The notes beneath the pieces are model-generated. The model ran no database searches. It was given only the letters and a program-made list of their open reading frames with translations, and was not told the DNA's origin. 64,000 nucleotides of DNA from Homalodisca vitripennis (taxonomy: Eukaryota; Arthropoda; Insecta; Hemiptera; Cicadellidae), in assembly GCF_021130785.1 (NCBI RefSeq), contig NC_060214.1, positions 44,189,001 to 44,253,000 of the forward strand. Reading direction: 5' to 3'. The translations under genes were made by a program, and so were the position numbers. Below, one piece after another: positions 36,545 through 48,197 of the stretch. Positions within the stretch are counted from its first letter, which is position 1. Each line of letters begins with the position of its first letter.

Positions 36545-39500
36545 AACACGTTTTATAATGTTGATTTATAAAGTGTTTGTTTTTTTTTCTTATTGCATTC
36601 CACGCGCGTAGGGAGATTTTTTTGTTTTAATTTGTATTCTTAAGAAATCAACATATTTAATCTAAGTCAGTATTTATAGGTGTTGGTTAATAAAGAAAGT
36701 TTGTTATACCGAGTGGTAGCTTTTAAATTGTAATTTAAGAATCAAATATTTAATCTAGGTCATGTTTTATAATGTTGGTTATATAAGTCTCAGGTTTGTT
36801 TATAATTGATCCGAAGGGAGTTTTTTAAAATTGGTATTTAAGAGATCCAACATATTTAATCTAGTCAGGTTTTTATTATGTTGGTTTATAAAGAGTTTTG
36901 ATTTACCGATGTGAGTGTTTAAATTGTTATTTATAGAATTCCAACATAGTTTAATCTACATTACTTATTAGTGCAGTGTTTAATAATGTTGGTTATAAAG
37001 AGTTTGTTATACCGAGGGAGTTTTAAATTGTATTTAAGAATCAAATGATTTAATCTAGTCAGTTTTATATGTTGGTTATAAAGGATTCCGTTGGTGTATA
37101 TACCGATGGAGTTTTAAACACTATGTATTTAAGGAATCAAATATTTAATCCAAGCTCACGTTTAAGAAAGATTTTGTTATACCAGAGGAGTTATTACAAA
37201 TTGTAATTTGAAAGAATCATACATATTTAATCTAGTCAAGTTTTTATATGTTTGGTTATAAAGAGTTTGTTATCGAAAGCCGATGTGAGTTTTTAAATTG
37301 TATTTAAGAATCAAGTATATTTAATCTACTGTTCAGGTTTGTTATAATTATGATTGGTTATTAAAGGAGTTTGTTAGTACCGAGTGCAGTTTATAAGATT
37401 GTATATTAAGAATCAAATTATTTAATACTAGTCAGTTATTTATATGTTGGTTGAATAAAGAGTTTTGTCTTACATACCGAGGGATGTATTTAAATTGTTA
37501 ATTTTAAGAAACTCAAATATTTAAGTTCTAGTCAGTTTATATATGTTGGTTTATAAAGGAGGTTGTTATAGAACACGAGGGAGTTATCTTCACTAAAGTT
37601 GTATTTTAAAAGAATCAATATATTTAATCTAGTCAGGTTGTATATGTTGGTCACAATATATGAAGAGTTTTGGTTATCACCTAGAGGGAGTTTTAAATTG
37701 TATATAAGAATATTCAAACTACATTTAATCTAGTCATGTTTTCTATGTTGGTTCTATAAAAGAGAGCTTTTGTTATACCCCGGAGGGAGTTTTCAATGGT
37801 ATTTATAGAATCAAAACTATATTATATCTAGTCTACAGTATTTTAATATGTTAGTTATAGAAGAGTTTAGTTTATACCCGGATGGGAGATTTTAAAATTG
37901 TACTTTAATGAATTCCAAATATTTAATCTAGTCGAGGTTTTTATATGTTGGAATTATAATAATAAGATAGTTTTTGTATAAGACCGATGGAGTATATTAA
38001 ATTAGTAATTTAAGAATCAAAACAATAGTTTTAAATCTACGTAAGATTTTTATTATGTTGGTTAAATAAAGAGTTTGTTATACCGAGGAGAGTTTTAGAA
38101 TTGTTATTTAAGAATCAAATATTTAATCTAGTCGAGTTTTTATATGTTTTGGTTATAAAGAGTTTGTTATAGCCGAGGGGAGTTATTACAATTGTATGTT
38201 AAGAATCAAAAATATTACATTTAATCTAGTTCAGTATTTATATACTGTTGGTTATAAAGAGTTATGTATAATAACCAGATATCGAGGGAGTTATATTAAA
38301 TTGTACACTGTTAAACGTAATCAAATAATTTAATCTAGTCGAGTTGTTTATAATGTTGGTTAATTAAAGAGTTTGTTATAAAAGCCGAGGGAGTTTTAAA
38401 TTGTATTTTTAAAGAAATCAATATATTTAAATCTAGGTAAGTTTTATATGTTGATTATAACAGAGAGTTATGTTATAATCCTCGAGGGAGTTTTTATTAA
38501 ATGTGTATTCTCTCAAGAATCAAATATTTAATCTAGTCCCAGTTTTATATGGTTGGTTATAAAGAGTTTTGTTATAACCGAGGGAGTTTTAAATTGTATT
38601 TTAAGAATCAAATATTCTATATCTAGTCAGTTGTTATAATGTTGATTATGAAAGAGTTTGTTATACCGAGGGAGTTTTAAAATTGTATTTAAGGAATCAA
38701 ATATTTAATCTAGTCAGTTAATTATATTCTGTTGGCTTCTCACATAAAGTAGAGGTTTGTTATACGAGGGAGTTATTTAAATTGTACTTATTATAAGAAC
38801 TTCAAATTATGTTTAATCTAAGGTCAGTGTTTATTAATGTTGGTTATTAAAAGGAGTTTGATTTAATTATAGCCGATGGGAGCTTACTAAATTGTAATTA
38901 AGAATAAAAATATTTAATCTAGTCAGTTTTATATGTTTGGTTATAAAGAGTTTGTTATACCGAGGGAGTTTTAAATTGTATTTAAGATATGCAAATATTT
39001 TAATCTAGTCAGTTTTATATGTTGGATTATCCAAAGAGTTTGTATATACCGAGGGAGTTTTAGAATTGTTATTATAACAGAATCAAATATTTAATCTAAG
39101 TCCGATTTTATATGTTAATTATAAAAGAGTTTGTTATACCGAGGGAGTTTTATAATATGTTGGTTATAAAGAGTTTGTTTACATAACCGACGGGTAGTTT
39201 TATTATAAATTGTATTTAAATTTTAAGAATCAAATATTTAATCTAGTCAGGTTTTATATGTTGATTATCAAAGGTAGTTTGTTATACTAGCCCCCGAGGG
39301 AGTTTTAAATTGTATTTAAGAATCTAAATATGGTTAGATCCTAGGATAAGTTTTATATGTTTGGACTCTATTATAACATCGCATGTATTGTTATACCACG
39401 AGGGAGTATTTAAATTGTTATTGGTAAGAACTCAATATTATTTAATCTAGCGTACATTTTTATATGTTAAATTTATAAAGGAGTTTGTTATACAACACCT

Positions 39501-42335
39501 GAGGGAAGTTTTAAATTGTATTTAAGAATCAAATATTTTAATCTCATGTCAGTTTATATATATATAGTTGGCGTTATAAGATTAGAGTTTGTTTATACCC
39601 GTAGGGGGAAGGTTTTTAAATTGTATTGTTAAGCAATCTAAATATTTAATCTAGTCTAGTTTTAATATGTTGATTATAAAGAGTATACTTGTTCATATCG
39701 AGTGGAGTTTTAAATTGGTACATTTAAGAATGCAAATCATTTAATCTAGTAAGTTTTATATGTTTGATGTATAAGAATGAGTTTGTTATACCGAGGGAGT
39801 TTTAAATTGTATTTTAAGAATCAAATTATTTTAATCTAGTCAGTTTTATATGTTGGTTATAAAGAAGTTTGTTATACCGTGAGGGAGTTATTTAAAGTTT
39901 GTATTTAAGAATAACAAGATATTTAAATCTAGTCAGTTATTAATATGTGTGATTTATCAAAGAGTTATTATGTTATAACTCCTGAGGACGGACGTCTTTA
40001 AATTGCTATTTGAAGAATGCAAATAATTTAATCCTAAGTGCAAGTTTTTATATGATTGATTTATAAAATTAGTTTTGTTATAGCTGCCTGAGGGAGATTT
40101 TAAAATATGTATTTAAGAATCAAAATTATTTAATCTATGTCATGTTTTTATATTAAGATGGGTTAGTAAAAGAGTTTGTTATATAAGCCGAGGTGGAGTT
40201 TCATTAATATTGTAATTAATACACAAAGGAACTCAAATATTTAATTGCATAGTCAGGTTTTTTACTATGTTTGGTTATTATAGAAAGAGTTTGTTATATC
40301 CAATGAGGCGGAGATTTTAAATTGTATCTTACAAGTAATCAAATATTTATATCTAGGTTCACGTTTCTTATATGTTGGGGTTATAATAGAGTTTGTTATT
40401 ACTCGGGAGGGAGATTTAAAATTGTAATTTAAGAATCAAATAATTTAAGATCTAGTCAGTTTGTATATGTTATGGTTATAAAGAGTTTGTATAACAACGC
40501 GACGAGGAGTTTTAAATTGTAATTTCAAGAATAAATATATTCTACTAATCTAGTCCAGTTTTTATATGTTAATTATCAAAAGAGTGAGTTTGGTTTAATA
40601 CCGAGGATCAGTTTTAAATTGTATTTAAAGAATCATAAAATATTTAATCTACGTTCAGGTTTTATATGTTGATTATTAGTAAAGGAGTTATCGTTTTATA
40701 CCGTAAGGGGTAGTCCTTTTAAAACTTGAGCACTATTTAAGAATCACAAATATTTAATTCTTAGGTCAGTTTTATATGTTGATATATAAAGAGTTTCGTT
40801 TATAAACCGAGGGAGTTTTTAAAATTGTATTTAATTTAATCAAATATTTAATCTAGTAAGTTTTATATGTTTGGTTCTATAAAGACAGTTTGTTATACCG
40901 AACGGGAGTTTTGTAAATTTGTTAATCTCTAATAGATATCTAAGATATTTGAATCTATAGTTTCAGTTTTTATTAGTTCTACTCTGCTCTCTATTAACTG
41001 TATAAAGAGGTTTTTGTATATACAGCGAGGGAAAGTTTATAGAATTAGTATTTAAGAATCAACATATTTATAATTCATAGTCAATTGATGTAATATATTT
41101 TATATGCTTTGATTATAACAGAGTTTCTAGTTATACACCTGAGGTGATGTTTTAGAATTGTTATTTGAAAGAACATCAAATAATAAGGCTTAATTCCTAG
41201 TCTAAGAAATTTATATGTTTGATTATAAAGACACTCTGACTTTAGTTATACCAGAAAGGCGAGTTTTAAATTGTATTTAAGATATCAAAATATTTAATCT
41301 AGTCAAGTTTTATATGTTGACATGGTATAAAGAGTAAATAGGCATTTTGGTAAAGCATTTCTTCTTGTTATACACTTATCACGAGGGAGTTTTTTAAAAA
41401 TTTGTATTTAAGAATCAAGAATAATTTAATCTTCTAAGTCAGTTTTCTATATGTTGGTTATAAAGGAGTTGTGTTATATCCCCGAGGGAGGTTTTAAATT
41501 GTATTTTAACAAATTCAAATAATTTAAATCTTAGTCAGTATTTATATGTTGATTATAAAGAGTGTTTGTTTATACCTATGCGAGGATAGTTTTAAAATGG
41601 ACTATTTAAGAATGCAAATATTTAATCTAGTATCCAGTTTTAATATGATTGCATTATACAAGAGTTTGGTTATACCGAGGCGTGAGTTTTAGAAATTGGG
41701 TCATTTAAGTACAATGCAAATAGATTTAATCAATAGTTCAGTTATTATTATGGTTGGTTATAAAAGAAGATTTGTTATACCGAGGATGGAGTTTTAAATT
41801 GTATTCCCTAAGAATCAAATATTTAAATTCTAGTAAGTTTTATATGTTGGTTATAAAAAGTTTGTTAATACCGAGGGAGTTATATAATTGTATTTAAGAT
41901 AATCAAATATTTTAATCTAGTTAAGTTTTGTATGTTGATTATAAAGTGTCTTGATCTCTAATACCCAAGAGGAGAGTTTTAAATTGTATTTAATGAATTC
42001 CAAAATATTTCAATCTAGTCCAGTTTTATTATATGTTGGTTATAAAATACACGCAGTTTGTTAATATAAGCCGATGCGGAGTTTTAAAATGTGTCTCTTT
42101 CTCTATTTTAAGAAAAGTCAATATACTTTAAATCTAAGTCTAGTTTTGTAATTTCTGTATCTGATTATAAAAGAGTACTTGGGTTATACCGTGAGGGGGG
42201 AAGTTTATTAAATTGTATTTACAGAATCAAATATTTTAATCTAGTACAGTTTTATATGTTAGGTCTTATTACAAAGAGTTTGTTATACCGAGGCGAGTTT
42301 TTTTATGTAGAATTGTATTTTAAGAATTCAAATTC
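36545..42335. repeat. Satellite array, unit about 82 bp, roughly 65 copies, very noisy
   Basis: Every copy carries in order TTTAATCTAGTCAGTTTTAT, ATGTTGGTTATAAAGAGTTT, GTTATACCGAGGGAG and TTTTAAATTGTATTTAAGAA. Clean copies (for example near 38,930-38,990 and 39,780-39,860) give a unit of about 82 bp. Most copies are longer because of scattered one- to three-base insertions, with few substitutions. No reading frame or spacer-like unique sequence exists between units. The tandem order is clear; the exact copy number is uncertain. Confidence 0.93.
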
Positions 42336-43827
42336 AACACCTCATGTTTGTATAAACACTGTATAGAGAATAAACATGTTGGGCTTAAGAGGTACTTGGT
42401 TCCAAAAACTGCTACCATATCATTTATGCTTTGATTCGAAAGCATTTATTTTGTCCATAGGGGAAGTCAAGTTCTTGGAAAAATAGTTATAACTGGCAAA
42501 AAACTCCTATTGCTTTATCGAATTTGAGAATTATCCAGTCAACAATCACTCTTAGATTATCAAACTACTTGTATTTCAGCCAGTAAATTCAGGGGGGAAT
42601 CAGTCCACGCTTATTAAACCTAGAACAGTCGACAGTTAAGTCTTGTAACTTGTTATAATACAAGCATACTAGTGGTTTATAGGGATGCACAGCATTCAAT
42701 TATGTTTTAAAAAGGTTGTGCCATGCAACTAGGACGTTACTTCTGGAACATCATAAAATAGATCCACGATTTAATTTTCTTCTTACAAAAACTCAGAAGC
42801 GAATACTATTTTTTATGGAGAGACTGATTTCTATAATAAGTTGATGCCACTTGTGAGATGGGCTTGTTTAAAATGTCAAACCATTTTACTCTGGTATGTT
42901 GTATACGTGTCTGTATTGTAGCAGATCTGCAGCCAACATTTTTATATCAACAATAAATATTCATTTTTAGCAAAGATTCCCAACGTAAAATTATGAGATC
43001 TCAATTTTTATCGCTATCGTCGTGTCAGTAAATGCAGTTACGTGGTTATTCGTTATATCACTCTTTTTCATATATAGACTGGTTACATAGTCCGGGGCAA
43101 CCTTTATTAATGTTGTACAGTATTTAGAATATTCTTATGTAAAACAATAGTCTAATTTACATTTTAATTACTCATACTCATTTTCTCTCTACAATAGACT
43201 GAGTCCCTGGAAACTTCCCACACACTTCTAGCGTATCTCCATACATACTTGTGCGAAACAGAGCGTGGCTTCTGCGCATATTTATATAATATATTAAATT
43301 ACAATAATATGAGAAACAACTTCACCCAGGAGGGTTACACTTCGTGACTGGTATATGTTTGTTATACCTTATATTTGGGGTAACAAGTTTAAAAATCACA
43401 ATGTGTCACAATATCAAATCACTATCTTGGAAAAATCACAATGTAGATAGGTCCTAGTCGCGAGGAGCTGCAAATCACTGACCTGCGCCATTGTCAAGGA
43501 TTATTGTTTGTTAAATGGGCTGATGGTCTATCAGGGTCGTTAGTTGACTGGCGAGGGAAAGATGACTGTTTGAGATTCCCTTAAAGTTGCTGAAAAAGTG
43601 TTTAAAAATCTAATCAAGAGTCCGCTCTCACTTAAAATTTACCAATCGGAAGATGGCCTGAATACAGAAAGTCATCTACTTTTACTCCCACATGACTTGA
43701 GATCTATCAGTAGTCATATGTACTATCCATAAACTCTATAAAGCCGAGGAAAAAAACCTCCTCATGGGGATTCGTTCCGAATCCCATCGCATCGATTGAA
43801 AAGCCTCCCTATCCCCATCCTTACCTA
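42336..43827. other. Spacer between the satellite and the C-rich tract
   Basis: I see mixed-composition sequence without a supported gene, splice pattern or repeat. Confidence 0.5.
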
Positions 43828-43930
43828 CCCCCCCCACCCCCCCCCCCCCCCACCCCCCCCCCCCCCCACCCCCCCCCCCCCCCACCCCCCCCCCCCCCCA
43901 CCCCCCCCCCCCCCCACCCCCCCCCCCCCA
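43828..43930. repeat. C-rich microsatellite with 16-bp period (C15A)n
   Basis: The tract is all C except for A at 43,836, 43,852, 43,868, 43,884, 43,900 and 43,916, exactly 16 bases apart, and an A at 43,930. The minus strand is therefore long G runs interrupted by single T. Open frames through it encode only Pro/Thr/His or Gly/Trp/Val runs and are not genes. Confidence 0.95.
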
Positions 43931-44412
43931 GATTATAATCAATGCTCCTTGATCGGCAAGGGTGCTAAAAGTTCTAGTTAGTTTAATACTGATTTGATTT
44001 GGTATGAAAATATTCTTCCATTGATAACTCTAAAATATGGGATAAAATTGCAAAAATTTACTTGTGTTTATATGCAATTATTGTAATGCAAGTGTTTATA
44101 CATATACATAATGTCATAAAGAAACCAAACTGTTTTATTCCATGCTCTAAAACTAGTTTTAACAAGACACATTTCATTGTAAAACAGTTTCATTGCGCAA
44201 TACGTTTTTGATTAAATAAATGCATTCGATTGACAACAATCAAATAAATGTAATGTAAGAGGTGCTCAACAATAAAGGTCACACAAACAAATCTCTTTTA
44301 TAAATCTTCAATACCATCTATTGTAATAAATTAATGGATTTAACTACTAAGTAGTTGGGCAATTACGTGAAGCAGTTTTCCAAAGAAAATCTGTAACTTG
44401 GTTTCATACACC
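43931..44412. other. Upstream region of Gr copy C
   Basis: This non-coding stretch should hold the promoter of copy C. I see no unambiguous TATA or initiator element. Confidence 0.5.
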
Positions 44413-47400
44413 ATGAAAAATATTCCAAACTACATCGTTTGGGTATGGCAGGCATTTGGAGGTCTGCCACTGAAAATTACTTCGGGGCCTAAAACCTTAA
44501 AAAAAACTGTCGTTTTCCATAGCTGGTTTCTTTTGGTGTTTTAATACTATTCATACTGCAAGAAATTCTCTCTTCCATCGTTCTCTACGTCAACATCACA
44601 GAGATAAGAGTCGGTTATGAAAGAAGTAGAACTCAAAAGTTCGCAATGATTCTAGACTTGGTGGCTTTGCAGATTATGGCAGGTTCCACATTCTTCAGCG
44701 GCACATGGAAGTACTCGAGTATAATTGACGTCTTTGGCACAATGGATCGAATCTATCGAGACCTTCAGTACAAGAACAGAGAGGTCAAGGTCTCCAAGTA
44801 AAGGTCATCGTAGTCTCCATAGTAACAGCTTTGCCTGTATATGGCCAACTTCGCGCACATCGTAATGAGCAATGCGTTAGACTTCTCGGTGTTGAATTCT
44901 GTCACCTTTTCTATTGCTGGACTGCATACAAACTTGCCTTTCTCTTCCACTAACACTCATGTAAACTGAAAGTATCATTATGGGATTCAAGACTGTTAGT
45001 AACAAGATGAGAGAGGTGATTATCTGCAACGTAATTGACACCAAACGGTGATGCAGCGCAGCCTGGGTTGATGGTGACATCTTTCATACATCACGTGAGT
45101 GAAGTATTTTTTAATATTTTTGTAATAAATAAAAAGTGTCATGACTATAAAGGCGAAGTTAGGAATTTAATCTCCTCCCTTCTGATTTTTTACTCTAATT
45201 GTTAACTGGTGTTAATAAAAAGAATATGGAGAAAACGGATAGGAAAAAGAAGGAAACAGAAAGTTATGATTTGAAATTATAATTATTATTTTGCAGCAAA
45301 ATGTTTGTGTTCATATAGCTATACGACATAGAGGCTACGTAAGTAATTGTAGACTTGCATAAAATTTACAATTCAAGACGGAGTATTTTTACTATTAAGA
45401 TTGAAAATAACGAAATCGTAACCTAAACATTACGAGCTTGCATCAGAGAGTAAGCAAGCCCTAATGTCTGCTTACATCCGAAGGATGGCCTTCACAACGA
45501 AACGAACCATTAAAACCTTTGGTTTAAGAGTACTTGAGTATCAAGGGCAGTCTTCTTCGCCTCTTTGACGTATACAATATTAATGAGCAATTTAAAATAT
45601 GCAACCATACAAATCTCTGGACATTATTGCATTAAACGGTCTTGCCAGTAGGAAAAGAGGTTAGGCTGACACTACGTTTAGTTCTACAGTAACTGCAAAA
45701 TACCTAAAGTCAGCAACACTAAAGTCAGCAAGTCTAACATAGAGTTTTAACCTTTTTGCTATTAGTGTTAGTTCTTAGTTATATCTCATAACGCTTTATC
45801 GCTTATCGATCGATATTACATGGAACTAAATGGTGAAATATGTAAGGCCGCTTAATCATTCACCAATCAATTGGGGATAAGAAACTTCTAAAATGGATTA
45901 CTCTACTTCAAGCAGATTGCACCAAATGTAATCACAGTTAAAAATACTTAAATTTGATCACTACCCAAAATATCATTTCTTATATTTTTCTATGATTTTA
46001 GGCACTACGGTATCCAAGATAAAGAAAGTGAAGAAGTCTCTGATTGAAAACCTACGGGATGCTGTGTGACGCCGTACACCATGCTAATGACTTCTACTGC
46101 GATCAGCTGATGGCCGTTTATGTTCTCCTTGTTTGTTCACGGTCACTATCACGTCCTACTTCTTCTTCTTGTATGTAAGATCTGGTTACGTGTTCGCCTT
46201 CACTATGCAGGCAATCTGGGCCCTGGTTCTCATCTGCTACGCGATTCTGGTTGCGACCTCAAGCACGGAGGTCACTAACTCGGTAATTTCTATTGTTGAA
46301 ATATAATAGTTAAATATAAATAAACTAATTTTCTACACATTAAAACTGGGTTATAATGAAAGCTTTGTTCCAATAAGAGTAAAACTAATTAAGAATATGA
46401 CTCTTAGAACACATCTTTTTGTTCTTCCATACTTTAATAATACTCAAGAGTGGTTTATCTCAAAATTTCTTATGTAGGAAAAAATTTATTAACAAATTTC
46501 CTATTTAAAATTTTAATATTTGTCGTTATGAAATAATATCTCACTTCATTTGTAGGCTTAGTGAATTAAAGTCTGCAGTGATCCATGTAACGCTCAGTTT
46601 TATCTTCCTTGAAAATTAATATTTTTCACTACGGAAAAAGTTTCGAATAAAAGAACTAAACTATTTTTGTCTTCCCTACTTATTATAGATACTAGAATGT
46701 GCTGTTTAAATAATTATGTTTAACAAATAAGTACTAATTTTTTTCATTAATAAAGGTTTTATACTGCCTAATGTACCACTTTTCAACATAAATGTGTTGT
46801 TAACAGTAACGATTTAGTCATATTATGATTTGTTAATTTTTTCATATTTTTCAGGCCGACAATACTGCGGTGATGATTTGCAAGTTGATAAACAAGAGAT
46901 CTGGATCAGAGTTTTAGGAATCAGGTATGACAACATGACCTTGTATTATTTCTTCATGGTAGAATCAGTTAGAGAAACTGATACCTATCACTAACTAAAC
47001 TATTTTTAAACTAGTGAAAGTTTACTTATTACATAAACAGTCCAGTAATATAGGTGTTTTAGCATTGTATCAAAGTCACCTTCGATACAATGATTCCATA
47101 CTTTGATTTTTGGGCTAAAGGGTTGTGGATGAGAAGTAAAGCTCAAGCATGATGTGAACTTCAACAGTAAGAGCGTAAGTCCAGTTAAAACAGTTCATAA
47201 TTATATAACTATTACAAAAAGTTTAATTAAAAATAAATAAATTCAATACTTCTACTAAAATTAGGAACTATAACCTAAAACTAGTTTTATTTCACAAAAT
47301 AAAAGTTACTCAAAGCCAATAGCCACACAAATTATGAAATTTTAAGGAGCATATGTATTACACAGTTTCATTATATTGTATATTATAAACGTTTCCCTCT

Positions 47401-48197
47401 TATTGAAGTCCTCTAAATATAATTTGTAATAAAATACACAGGGAAACCCTCAGATTTTGAAAACTTCACACATATTGTAAATGTTTATATTTTTGATTTG
47501 TTTGTATAATTTTTCAAATAATAATTTTATACTTTAATATAATACGTATTTTTCCTCGTACTATCTGGCACTATTTCACACTTACAAAAGGTTATGCTGT
47601 ATCTAACATACGTACAAATAAGGCATTACGTTTTGAATATTGAGGATGTGCTATGCACGTAATGTCACAATTGAGTTATTAACATAAACTTTACCTATAA
47701 ACTGTACCTTATAAAACGTATTAAGCCTTGTGATGTGTTTCCAGCTTGAAGGGTTCCTACTGCAGTTTGCCTCACCACAAACGCAAGATTCTCTGCTCGT
47801 GGATTTTTCCAGATCCATAATGAGACCCTCACATCGGTAAATCTTTATTATCCTCACATTTATTACTTACTGTAATGCTCTATGCTCATATTTACTATCT
47901 GCTTACGTCCTTAGGTCTCCAGTGTATGTTATACTAGCAGTCATGACCAATCCGGAGGTGAAACCTTAGGGGAGAATATAGGTTTTTATTGCAAAACTGT
48001 TGCAATTTCAGTTTAGTTAGATATGCGTGAAAAATATAAGATAGTATGGTCCTCTTTACAGTAGAGAAAATTTGCTATGAACAGCTGGTTTCACTGGCTG
48101 TTACTTGTAGACTGACAGTGATTTTTTACCTGTACAGATGGCTGGAGCGGTGACAACCTACCTGGTGATACTGATCCAGTTCCAGACTGAGAAGTAA
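44413..48197 (+). pseudogene. Gustatory receptor copy C: all five exons present, frame broken by indels
   Basis: This is a full-length relative of copy A. Exons are 44,413-45,094, 46,002-46,282, 46,855-46,924, 47,745-47,836 and 48,138-48,197, with introns of 907, 572, 820 and 301 bp and every GT and AG kept. The start at 44,413 is chosen because it gives MKNIPNYIVWVWQAFGGLPL, a Gr-like N-terminus. The last exon is open, with TTYLVILIQFQ and stop TAA at 48,195-48,197. Exon 1 has stops at 44,542 and 44,799 followed by several more frame changes. Exons 2, 3 and 4 are 6, 1 and 2 bases longer than in copy A, through single extra bases often in homopolymers. This pattern fits uncorrected long-read insertions as well as true decay, so the gene may be functional in the animal. 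No promoter or ligand is known. Confidence 0.82.

Noticed and set aside
36545..42335. CRISPR-like repeated array
   Set aside because: Units follow one another without unique spacers, the repeat is far too long and variable, and the host is an insect.
43736..43981. Proline-rich (plus) and glycine-rich (minus) open frames
   Set aside because: They are only translations of the C15A tract and its complement.
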